This document shows, piece after piece, positions 1 to 5,412 of a stretch of 7,683 nt of DNA. Position 1 is the stretch's first letter, and each line of letters begins with the position of its first letter. The DNA is taken from assembly GCA_026396425.1 (NCBI GenBank), contig JAPLWU010000095.1:1-7683 (forward strand), given 5' to 3'. The position numbers and the translations under genes were made by a program. The stretch comes from Microcaldota archaeon. GTDB lineage: Archaea > Micrarchaeota > Micrarchaeia > Burarchaeales > JAKAKT01. Below the pieces are notes generated by a model that saw only the letters and a list, made by a program, of their open reading frames with translations, was not told the DNA's origin and did no database searches.

Positions 1-780
1 ATGGACACTTACAGCATGTTCAAGGGCCATTTCGTGCCCGGGGTCGTGACCGGAAAGCCGATTAACATCGGCGGCTCGAAGGGAAGGGAGGAGGCCACCG
101 GGAGGGGGGTCACGATAATAACGCTCAAGACGCTCGAGCACCTCGGCATGCCCGTGGAGGGCACGAAAGTCGCGGTGCAGGGGTTCGGGAACGTCGGGAG
201 CAATGCCGCAAAGCTGCTCCAAAGGGAGGGATGCAGGATTGTTGCGGTGAGCGACGCGCAGGGCGGGACTTGCAATGACAACGGACTAGACATTCCGGAA
301 CTCCTCAAATACAGGAGTGAGCACGAGAGCGTGAAGAATTTCCCGGGCGGCAAGCCCATCACTAACGAGGAGCTGCTGACCTGCAAATGCGACGTGCTCG
401 TGCCAGCTGCAATGGAGAACCAGATAACGGAGAAAATAGCCAAAAACGTGAAGGCGAGGATAATAGTCGAGGGCGCCAACGGCCCCACGACGACCGAGGC
501 AGACGCCATTCTGGTGAAGAAGGGAATCATGGTGGTGCCGGACATCCTTGCGAATGCCGGCTGGGTGACTGTCTCTTATTTCGAGTGGGTGCAGGGGCTG
601 CAGGCGCACTTCTGGAGCGAGGACGAGGTCAACAGCAAGCTCAGGGAGGTCATGGTGCAGTCTTTCTGCGACGTGCTGAATAAGATGGAAGAGCACAAGA
701 CGGACCTGCGGACGGCGGCCTACGTGCTCGCCATAGGGCGCATCGTAGGCGCGATAAAGACGAGGGGGATCTTCCCGTGA
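1..780 (+). CDS. gdhA: Glutamate dehydrogenase, C-terminal two thirds (5' partial)
   Basis: NAD(P)-dependent glutamate dehydrogenase of the Glu/Leu/Phe/Val family, which reversibly deaminates glutamate to 2-oxoglutarate and ammonia in the cytoplasm. The 259 residues seen begin inside the protein: MDTYSMFKGH and VTGKP normally follow an N-terminal domain carrying the substrate lysines, so the ATG at base 1 is almost certainly an internal methionine. Visible parts are the Rossmann nucleotide loop GFGNVGS (residues 61-67), an Asp after the second strand (D85 in VSDAQGG, expected to contact the cofactor ribose), PAAMENQIT (135-143), EGANGPTT (157-164), and DILANAG followed by VSYFEWVQ (181-198). 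The C-terminus is complete. One oddity is Trp188 where the family has a second glycine (NAGGV). The stop overlaps the fumarase alpha start by GTGA, so it leads the operon in view. The family call is firm; NAD versus NADP preference is not resolved. Confidence 0.95.
   Translation: MDTYSMFKGHFVPGVVTGKPINIGGSKGREEATGRGVTIITLKTLEHLGMPVEGTKVAVQGFGNVGSNAAKLLQREGCRIVAVSDAQGGTCNDNGLDIPELLKYRSEHESVKNFPGGKPITNEELLTCKCDVLVPAAMENQITEKIAKNVKARIIVEGANGPTTTEADAILVKKGIMVVPDILANAGWVTVSYFEWVQGLQAHFWSEDEVNSKLREVMVQSFCDVLNKMEEHKTDLRTAAYVLAIGRIVGAIKTRGIFP
762..771 (+). promoter_or_regulatory. Shine-Dalgarno for fumarase alpha GTG start
   Basis: GAGGGGGATC resembles GGAGGTGATC, the complement of the 16S rRNA tail. 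It lies inside the end of the glutamate dehydrogenase gene, 5 bases before the GTG at 777. It supports the GTG start that overlaps the upstream stop codon. Confidence 0.5.
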
Positions 781-1613
781 AAAAAGGGAGCGGTCTCGTT
801 GACGAAATCGTAGGGCTCTACGCGCGGGCAGCAACCGATTTGCCCAAGGACGTTGAAAACGCCCTGGCCGAGGCCGGAAAAAAAGAGGACGGGAGGGCGG
901 CCGCAATTCTCGCCATTATCCTGGAAAACATAAAAATTGCGAGGAGGGAGAAGCTCCCAATCTGCCAGGACACCGGGTTCCCGGTCTTTTACGTGAAAAA
1001 GCCCGCGGGCGCGAGCGAGGCCGGGATAAGGGACGCGATTGTCCAGGCGACGAAAATCGCAACAGTGAAAGTCCCGCTGCGGGAAAACGCAATTGACATT
1101 TTGAGCAGAAGGGGCGGGAGCGTCGGCGACGGGTTTCCGGTGGTTCATTTCGAGGAGTGGAACGAGAAGGGAGTGGAAATAGAGCTTATGCTGAAGGGCG
1201 GCGGGAGCGAGAACGTTTCCGGCCTGTATTCCCTGCCGGATGCGAGGCTAAGCGCCGGGAGGGATTTCGACGGGATTGAAAAATGCGTGCTCGACTGCGT
1301 GAAAAAAGCGGGTGGAAACGGGTGCCCGCCGTATTTCATAGGAGTCGGAGTGGGCGGCTCTGTTCCGGAATGCTTCGAGCTCGCGAAAAGGCAGCTCATG
1401 TGGCCGGTTGGCGAAAGGAAAGGCGGGTTCTCGGATTTTGAGGCGAGGCTCCTGTGGAAGGTAAACGGCCTTGGCATCGGGCCGATGGGGATGGGAGGGA
1501 AAACCACGGCGCTTGACGTGAAGGTCGCAACGATGGCGAGGCATCCGGCGAGCTATTTCGTCTGCGTCTCCCTGGGCTGCTGGGCGCTGAGAAGGGCAAA
1601 GGTGAGATTGTGA
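777..1613 (+). CDS. Class I fumarate hydratase, alpha subunit
   Basis: Alpha (catalytic N-terminal) subunit of a two-subunit, [4Fe-4S]-dependent fumarase, which hydrates fumarate to malate in the cytoplasm together with the beta subunit encoded next. At 278 residues it has the usual length for split archaeal and anaerobic forms. Three cysteines sit where the family places its cluster ligands: Cys63 in CQDTG, Cys183 in GCPPY, and Cys268 in GCWALRRA. Other signatures are KGGGSEN (140-146) and GIGPMGMGGKTTALDVKV (233-250). The GTG start overlaps the glutamate dehydrogenase stop (GTGA) and has a Shine-Dalgarno inside that gene, indicating translational coupling. The 3' end overlaps the beta start in the same way. 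The closest alternative is L(+)-tartrate dehydratase alpha, a homologous enzyme that motifs alone do not exclude; the central-metabolism context favours fumarase. Confidence 0.93.
   Translation: MKKGSGLVDEIVGLYARAATDLPKDVENALAEAGKKEDGRAAAILAIILENIKIARREKLPICQDTGFPVFYVKKPAGASEAGIRDAIVQATKIATVKVPLRENAIDILSRRGGSVGDGFPVVHFEEWNEKGVEIELMLKGGGSENVSGLYSLPDARLSAGRDFDGIEKCVLDCVKKAGGNGCPPYFIGVGVGGSVPECFELAKRQLMWPVGERKGGFSDFEARLLWKVNGLGIGPMGMGGKTTALDVKVATMARHPASYFVCVSLGCWALRRAKVRL
1601..1606 (+). promoter_or_regulatory. Shine-Dalgarno for fumarase beta GTG start
   Basis: GGTGAG lies within the last codons of the alpha gene, 3 bases before the GTG at 1610. The spacing is short, but the match to the archaeal anti-Shine-Dalgarno is good, and it supports the overlapping GTG start. 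Confidence 0.45.
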
Positions 1614-2131
1614 TTAAGCTGAGAACTCCGCTGAATGGCGAAGACGTAAGTGCAAAAAAGCTTAGGGTCGGGGACGAAGTGCTTCTTTCCGGGATTGTAT
1701 ATACGATGCGGGACGAAGCCCACAAATTGGTTTTGAAAAATGGCCCGCCAGTTAGTTTGAAGGATTCTGTAATTTACCACTGCGGCCCCATTGTGCGGAA
1801 GGTCGGCGGGGAATGGAAGGTTTATGGCGCCGGGCCCACGACAAGCGCGAGAATGGAAATGTACGAGAGCGAAATGATTGCGAAGTTCGGGTTGCGGGGG
1901 ATAATCGGCAAGGGCGGGATGGGCGAGAAAACTAGAAAGGCAATGAAAGGATACGGCTGTGTTTATTTTGCAGCCGTAGGCGGCGCAAGCGCGCTCATTG
2001 CGAAAAAAACAAAAGTGAAAAATGTTTATTTCGAGGAATTGGGCGAGGCCGAGGCAATGTGGGAGCTGGAGTTCGACGAGGTTCCGCTCATTGTCGGCAT
2101 TGATGCGAAGGGAAGAAGCGTTTACGAGTGA
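1610..2131 (+). CDS. Class I fumarate hydratase, beta subunit
   Basis: Beta subunit (equivalent to the C-terminal domain of single-chain class I fumarases), which completes the active site formed with the alpha chain. At 173 residues it is within the usual size for split enzymes. Family signatures are YTMRDEAHK (31-39), where the conserved Arg-Asp and His lie; GAGPTTSARMEMYE (73-86), the substrate-binding GPTT and Arg-Met block; IIGKGGMG (98-105); and the C-terminal LGEAEAMWELEFDEVP (144-159). The GTG start overlaps the alpha stop as GTGA, the same junction as between glutamate dehydrogenase and alpha, so the two subunits are probably made in equal amounts from one message. No terminator-like T tract follows; the next gene begins 43 bp on. 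Tartrate dehydratase beta is the only serious alternative. Confidence 0.93.
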   Translation: MIKLRTPLNGEDVSAKKLRVGDEVLLSGIVYTMRDEAHKLVLKNGPPVSLKDSVIYHCGPIVRKVGGEWKVYGAGPTTSARMEMYESEMIAKFGLRGIIGKGGMGEKTRKAMKGYGCVYFAAVGGASALIAKKTKVKNVYFEELGEAEAMWELEFDEVPLIVGIDAKGRSVYE

Positions 2132-2165
2132 GAAGAAATAAAAAGGCCGGCAGCATAAACGAATC

Positions 2166-2170
2166 GGTGG
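2166..2170 (+). promoter_or_regulatory. Shine-Dalgarno for the membrane-protein gene
   Basis: GGTGG lies 4 bases before the ATG at 2175. Further up, ATAAAAAG at 2138-2145 is AT-rich but about 33 bp from the ATG, so it is not in the leaderless position seen at the restriction genes. Read-through from the fumarase operon is as likely as a separate promoter. Confidence 0.35.
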
Positions 2171-2174
2171 ACGC

Positions 2175-2846
2175 ATGAAGCTTGAGGGAATTACCCCGAT
2201 AATCATATTTTTACTGCTTTTTCAGCCATTTTTGATTTTGGCCATTGATTTTGTTCTGCTACCGAGGGTAAATCTCAACTGGGGACATCTTGAGTATTAC
2301 AACGCGTACGCGCCGATAAAAATGTTGGAACTTGTCTTATCGTTTGGTTTTCTTTGCTTTGGAGCTTGGGCCTACAAAAACAAAAGAGTAGGGATTGTGT
2401 TGGCCTCTCTTTTCTTCATAATCACGCTCGCCTCGATGGCGTTGATAGTGTCCGACCTTGCGTGGCGACCCGCGGTAACCGAAGAGGAGATTCAAAATTT
2501 TAAGATAGGTTATTACGGTAAGCACGAAGTTTGGGATAGAGATTACTATGCTGTTTGCTACAAATTGACATACGGCTATGTGGAGACTAGCTGCAACCTC
2601 GATATAGGTCATGATTCGGTTAAAGCCGTATTACCCGTAATTTGGCTTATCCTTTGGATTTTGGCTGGTTGCACTTTCTTGGCATCGTTCTTTTTGGGAG
2701 AAAAGAAGACGCTTCGTCAGGTTGCTCTCGTCATGTTTGCAGCCGGCTTGCTCTTCTTAATATTCGCTGCGTCATGGCAATTCTTTACTCAAACTTTCAT
2801 GTCCCTTAATTGCGGCGACCAATGCATGCCCGGCGGTCCAATGTGA
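2175..2846 (+). CDS. Five-helix integral membrane protein, function unknown
   Basis: I do not recognise a family. The 223-residue protein has five hydrophobic segments, about 7-29, 47-66, 71-93, 150-174 and 181-204. Positive stretches KNKR (68-71) and EKKTLR (176-181) lie between helices 2/3 and 4/5. By the positive-inside rule this puts the N-terminus inside and the C-terminus outside. The long loop 94-149 would then be external; it is acidic and aromatic and holds Cys128 and Cys140. The C-terminal tail, also external, carries CGDQC (213-217). These four cysteines could form disulfides; that is inference. The ATG is the first after an in-frame TAA at 2139 and has a Shine-Dalgarno. The stop is 7 bp from the stop of the convergent endonuclease gene. 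GC content is between the flanks and the restriction genes, so it may be native or acquired. Confidence 0.75.
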   Translation: MKLEGITPIIIFLLLFQPFLILAIDFVLLPRVNLNWGHLEYYNAYAPIKMLELVLSFGFLCFGAWAYKNKRVGIVLASLFFIITLASMALIVSDLAWRPAVTEEEIQNFKIGYYGKHEVWDRDYYAVCYKLTYGYVETSCNLDIGHDSVKAVLPVIWLILWILAGCTFLASFFLGEKKTLRQVALVMFAAGLLFLIFAASWQFFTQTFMSLNCGDQCMPGGPM

Positions 2847-2853
2847 AGCTTGG

Positions 2854-3618
2854 TCAGTCCATCTGAATTTTTTCTTTAGTGGCGTACAACTCTGGGAGAT
2901 ATTTTTCGCTTATGCGGAATCCAGCGCCATGATCCCTTACGAAAAGACAACGCTTTCCTGTTTTTCTTTGGCGGATGTCCATTCGAAACTCCCAGACTAC
3001 CTTACCCCCCAGCAATAACTGCTCAAAATTATCTTCGCTAAGGTCTGAAAGAAAATAAGCTTCGGAATAATGAAATTGTTCTACCCTACGTTTCTTTCGA
3101 GTTTCGGCGAATACTATCAACAAGTTCTGAGACAATTTTTTGTGAATGCGGTCCATAAGTCCATCAATTTTGAAGTAGCAAATAACGCCGTCTTTTTTAT
3201 GAATTACATTAATCTGATTAGCTGGCTTATCCACTTGGAGTTTAAGTCTGCGAGCGTTAAAGTCGATGGTTGTGACTGTTACCTTCAGGCCCTGGCGGCC
3301 TTTAGCGTCAGGATAACCGTATCTTTTGATTATTTCTTCAGCTGAAAACGGGTCCCAGTAAGGCGATTTTGTGATTAGCGTAACTCTCGAACTAGCATTA
3401 ATTCGCTGGGATTTGAGTTCGATTATGCGCCCATCAAACTGAAAATCATTTGAGACGTTATTTTCGGGTATTCCAAATAGTTCTTCTAGAGTTTTGCCTA
3501 CTCCAGTATCGCTTGAGCGGAGAGACTTTACAAAACCAAGCTTATAGATTTCCTTAAGTCTTCTACGAAAATCAATGATTGGAAGTAGCTCTTGCTCATC
3601 ATTTGCCGTAAGGCCCAC
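2854..3618 (-). CDS. Type II restriction endonuclease, MvaI/BcnI family
   Basis: Predicted type II restriction enzyme that cuts unmethylated DNA at a short site protected by the adjacent methyltransferase. It has 254 residues, close to MvaI and BcnI (about 240). The family hallmark SLRSSDTGVGKTLEELFGI (32-50) is followed by PENN (51-54), then a PD-(D/E)xK-like core with Asp58/Asp62 and Glu67-x-Lys69 in IIELKSQR. WEFRMDIRQ (209-217) and RDHGAGFRI (228-236) match the family's C-terminal block. Characterised members recognise CCWGG or CCSGG, so a CCNGG-like target is a reasonable guess, not a reading. The GTG start is the first possible start after an in-frame TAG at 3673-3675. It has no Shine-Dalgarno but has a TATA box about 26 bp upstream. 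The start lies 37 bp after the methyltransferase stop, on the same strand. Confidence 0.88.
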   Translation of the reverse strand: MGLTANDEQELLPIIDFRRRLKEIYKLGFVKSLRSSDTGVGKTLEELFGIPENNVSNDFQFDGRIIELKSQRINASSRVTLITKSPYWDPFSAEEIIKRYGYPDAKGRQGLKVTVTTIDFNARRLKLQVDKPANQINVIHKKDGVICYFKIDGLMDRIHKKLSQNLLIVFAETRKKRRVEQFHYSEAYFLSDLSEDNFEQLLLGGKVVWEFRMDIRQRKTGKRCLFVRDHGAGFRISEKYLPELYATKEKIQMD

Positions 3619-3640
3619 GAAGGAGCTTGCTCGGCATGTA

Positions 3641-3648
3641 GTTATAAA
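3641..3648 (-). promoter_or_regulatory. TATA box for the endonuclease gene, leaderless geometry
   Basis: On the minus strand the short gap after the methyltransferase reads AGTTTATAAC. TTTATAAC is centred about 26 bp before the endonuclease GTG at 3618. The archaeal TATA-to-start-site distance is about 26 bp, so transcription would begin at or next to the start codon. This would let the endonuclease be expressed apart from the methyltransferase. Confidence 0.5.
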
Positions 3649-3655
3649 CTGTGCG

Positions 3656-4978
3656 TCAGTATTTGCGAAGCACTACGATGTCTTCTTTGTTCATAGTCCT
3701 TCCTATCACCCCCGTTTCATTCGTAGGGCTATTAAGCAGCGGAATAGTTTTATACGGAATGTTGCGGTCAATTTTTTCAATAGGTTCAAATCCGAGTTCC
3801 CCGCACAATTCGGAGGTTATAGTGCTCGACGGGATTAGTGTTTCTTTGACCGTCCTATTACCTATAACAATTCCTGCAATCCCTCCTTTGCGTAGAACAC
3901 GATGCATTTGTTTGTAAACGTCATTTAAATCAACGAAGAACCACGCAACTTCTTCAGCACGTTGGGCGTCTTTGGCCGCAATAGTTTTGAGGACCGAGTC
4001 AAGCGATTTTGATTTAAGAGAGTGGACGTAGTTTTTCCTTATAGAACCGCCCAAACTGGCTTTATCCAAACGCGTAATTTCATCGTAACTGCGTATTTCG
4101 TCATAGTCTAGTCCAAGCCACTGTAGAGAGAGTCTAGAAAATTGACCGTAAGCCACAGTAGTGCGGCTATCGCCATAGGGTGGGGAGGTAACTATCAAAT
4201 CAACAGAACCGTTCGGGATTATGTTTTCGGTATACCTTGCATCAACTTTGTATGCGTTACAGTCGCACTTTAAACCAGTTGCTCGATTGAAGTCCATTAG
4301 GCAGACCATAGAATTTCTAAGCTCCTCTTTGAAAATCTTGAGGACGTTTGGGTTGTGTTTTTCCAAAAGAGTTGGTGAATAACGGTATAGCTTAAACTCT
4401 CCGGGACGTGTATTCGAAACCTTACGAACAGTCGCAGAAAAAGGAACAAGTAAAAATTCCTGTACGGTTTTATCTCCAACATTAAAAATTAGTTCACGAA
4501 TTATGGCCAATTCCACAATTACCTGCGGCTTAAACCAGAAGTCAATATTCGTAAAATCAGGTTTAGATAACGATTTTCGTTTATTAACTCCGTCAAGTTG
4601 GTTGAATCGTGAGTTTAGCTTCTCTAGGAAATCGGAAACCCGATTTTTTAAGTAATTGGACTCAATCGGAGTCGTCTTTACTTTTGAGAGCAGTATTGCC
4701 AACGGGTTCAAATCGGTTCCTATAGCCCTACGGCCGCAAAGCATAGCTTCAACTAAAGCTGTGCCGCTACCACACATTGGGTCATAGATTAGTTGACCTG
4801 GTTGGGAGTATTTCTTTATCAACCGTTCTGCAATTTGCGGCACCATCCTGGCCGGATAGTTATGCATTCCGTGAGTATTGCACTGGGTATCCGCAAATTC
4901 GAAATCCCAACTTTCAGTCTGTTGAATTTGAAGTACGGCTTGGCCGGCCGAATAAGATTCAAGCGTTTGATTTTTCAC
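3656..4978 (-). CDS. DNA amino-methyltransferase, probably N4-cytosine, type II
   Basis: Transfers a methyl group from S-adenosylmethionine to an exocyclic base amine and protects host DNA from the adjacent endonuclease. In the 440 residues, motifs run: a motif X-like THGMHNYPARMVP (35-47), motif I DPMCGSGT (66-73) for AdoMet, motif II IGTDLNP (86-92), catalytic motif IV TSPPYGD (264-270), and a motif VIII-like strand VLRKGGIAGIVIGN (361-374). Motif I precedes IV with nearly 190 residues between, which is where a target-recognition region could lie. T/S-SPPY favours N4-cytosine, which agrees with MvaI/BcnI-type partners, but N6-adenine is not excluded. The GTG start has no Shine-Dalgarno; no earlier ATG, GTG or TTG was found in the upstream stretch I read in frame, and a TATA-like element lies 26 bp upstream. 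A later methionine (Met38) would remove the motif X block. Low GC and mixed CGT/CGC arginine codons contrast with the flanks. Confidence 0.9.
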   Translation of the reverse strand: MKNQTLESYSAGQAVLQIQQTESWDFEFADTQCNTHGMHNYPARMVPQIAERLIKKYSQPGQLIYDPMCGSGTALVEAMLCGRRAIGTDLNPLAILLSKVKTTPIESNYLKNRVSDFLEKLNSRFNQLDGVNKRKSLSKPDFTNIDFWFKPQVIVELAIIRELIFNVGDKTVQEFLLVPFSATVRKVSNTRPGEFKLYRYSPTLLEKHNPNVLKIFKEELRNSMVCLMDFNRATGLKCDCNAYKVDARYTENIIPNGSVDLIVTSPPYGDSRTTVAYGQFSRLSLQWLGLDYDEIRSYDEITRLDKASLGGSIRKNYVHSLKSKSLDSVLKTIAAKDAQRAEEVAWFFVDLNDVYKQMHRVLRKGGIAGIVIGNRTVKETLIPSSTITSELCGELGFEPIEKIDRNIPYKTIPLLNSPTNETGVIGRTMNKEDIVVLRKY

Positions 4979-5000
4979 GATATTGTTTACTAGGAAAGAG

Positions 5001-5008
5001 TTTATTAA
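5001..5008 (-). promoter_or_regulatory. TATA-like element for the methyltransferase gene
   Basis: TTAATAAA on the minus strand is centred about 26 bp before the methyltransferase GTG at 4978, again the leaderless spacing. It partly overlaps an imperfect inverted repeat, TTAAT (5005-5009) and ATTAA (5016-5020). Confidence 0.45.
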
Positions 5009-5018
5009 TCTATCTATT

Positions 5019-5040
5019 AAGTATACTGTAAGTATATTGT
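5019..5040. repeat. Tandem 11-bp direct repeat, candidate operator
   Basis: Two adjoining copies, AAGTATACTGT (5019-5029) and AAGTATATTGT (5030-5040), differ at one base. The first contains the 8-bp palindrome AGTATACT (5020-5027). The pair sits midway between the divergent TATA-like elements at 5001-5008 and 5048-5058, so a bound protein could affect transcription factor access on either side. Recognition by the adjacent winged-helix protein is inferred from position only. Confidence 0.55.
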
Positions 5041-5047
5041 AATTAAG

Positions 5048-5058
5048 TTATTATAAAA
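5048..5058 (+). promoter_or_regulatory. TATA box for the winged-helix regulator gene
   Basis: TTATTATAAAA begins 29 bp and ends 19 bp before the ATG at 5077. There is no Shine-Dalgarno between it and the ATG, so a leaderless message is the simplest reading. It lies 7 bp beyond the second copy of the direct repeat. Confidence 0.5.
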
Positions 5059-5076
5059 ATGGTCCTAAATTAAGTC

Positions 5077-5355
5077 ATGGCAGTAGATTGGAAAAAATAC
5101 GGATTCATCAAAGCAAGTAAATACCGCACTAGGATAGTAGAATCATTAGTTACCACGCCTAAAACTCCTACTCAAATAGCGAACGAAATAAACTTGTTTA
5201 AAACACACACCAGCACGGTACTGAAAGAACTAGTCGCCGAAAAAATAGTCGAGTGTTTAACCCCAGACCTAAGGCGCGGAAAGATGTATTGGTTAACGCG
5301 AGAGGGTAAATTACTAGCAACTGAAATGCAGAGTAATATTTCAAAAAAAGGTTAG
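5077..5355 (+). CDS. Small winged helix-turn-helix transcription regulator
   Basis: A 92-residue single-domain DNA-binding protein of the archaeal winged-helix (MarR/ArsR-like) type. KYRTRIVESL (15-24) forms the first helix. TPTQIANEINL (30-40) is the second, and KTHTSTVLKELVAEKIVEC (42-60) holds the recognition helix and its continuation. A basic wing, LRRGKMYWLTREGK (65-78), follows. There is no effector domain and no metal-binding cysteine cluster (Cys60 is the only cysteine). The ATG is certain: an in-frame TAA lies two codons upstream. The gene diverges from the methyltransferase across 98 bp that contain a tandem repeat, suggesting control of the restriction genes, of itself, or both. 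It could instead act on the co-directional cation ATPase 57 bp downstream. Classical restriction controllers are XRE-type helix-turn-helix proteins, which this does not resemble. Its target is inference. Confidence 0.85.
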   Translation: MAVDWKKYGFIKASKYRTRIVESLVTTPKTPTQIANEINLFKTHTSTVLKELVAEKIVECLTPDLRRGKMYWLTREGKLLATEMQSNISKKG

Positions 5356-5383
5356 TCGATGCGCATTCCAAACCTATTTGAAC

Positions 5384-5391
5384 CTTTTTAG
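5384..5391 (+). promoter_or_regulatory. TATA-like element for the cation ATPase gene
   Basis: CTTTTTAG is centred about 25 bp before the ATG at 5413, with no Shine-Dalgarno in between. The same T tract, 29 bp after the regulator stop, could also act as a T-rich archaeal terminator for that gene. It is a weak match to a TATA box. Confidence 0.3.
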
Positions 5392-5412
5392 CGAACTCTA
5401 TTCTGATTTTTG

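Larger units (their letters stand above)
2132..5412. other. Lower-GC block between GC-rich flanks (candidate genomic island)
   Basis: Base composition drops between the fumarase operon and the cation ATPase. Rows counted by hand give 60% GC at 5461-5520, 38% at 4501-4560 and 25% at 5041-5100; the membrane-protein gene is intermediate (42% at 2341-2400, 52% at 2401-2460). Arginine codons shift from mainly AGG in the flanks to a mix with CGT, CGC and AGA. The contents, a restriction-modification pair with a regulator, are typical of transferred defence cargo. No integrase, insertion sequence, tRNA edge or convincing flanking repeat is seen, so the exact limits and mechanism are unknown. The core acquired segment may be only about 2847-5356. 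Confidence 0.5.

Noticed and set aside
1553..2206. 217-codon minus-strand frame across the fumarase beta gene
   Set aside because: It covers a clearly conserved plus-strand gene and shows no recognisable domain.
2854..5060. Avoidance of CCWGG/CCSGG sites inside the cassette
   Set aside because: Several such sites are present by eye, so no depletion can be claimed from this window.
5059..5073. Tiny upstream frame (MVLN then stop) before the winged-helix gene
   Set aside because: It starts inside the TATA-like element, so it would not be in a leaderless transcript; four codons are expected by chance.
5077..5355. Reading the winged-helix gene as the antitoxin of a toxin-antitoxin pair
   Set aside because: No small partner gene lies beside it; the neighbours are a complete restriction pair and a cation pump.
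2132..5412. Flanking direct repeats or an attachment site bounding the low-GC block
   Set aside because: Comparing the sequence around 2100-2175 with 5340-5412 gave only short matches such as GATGCG, which are expected by chance.
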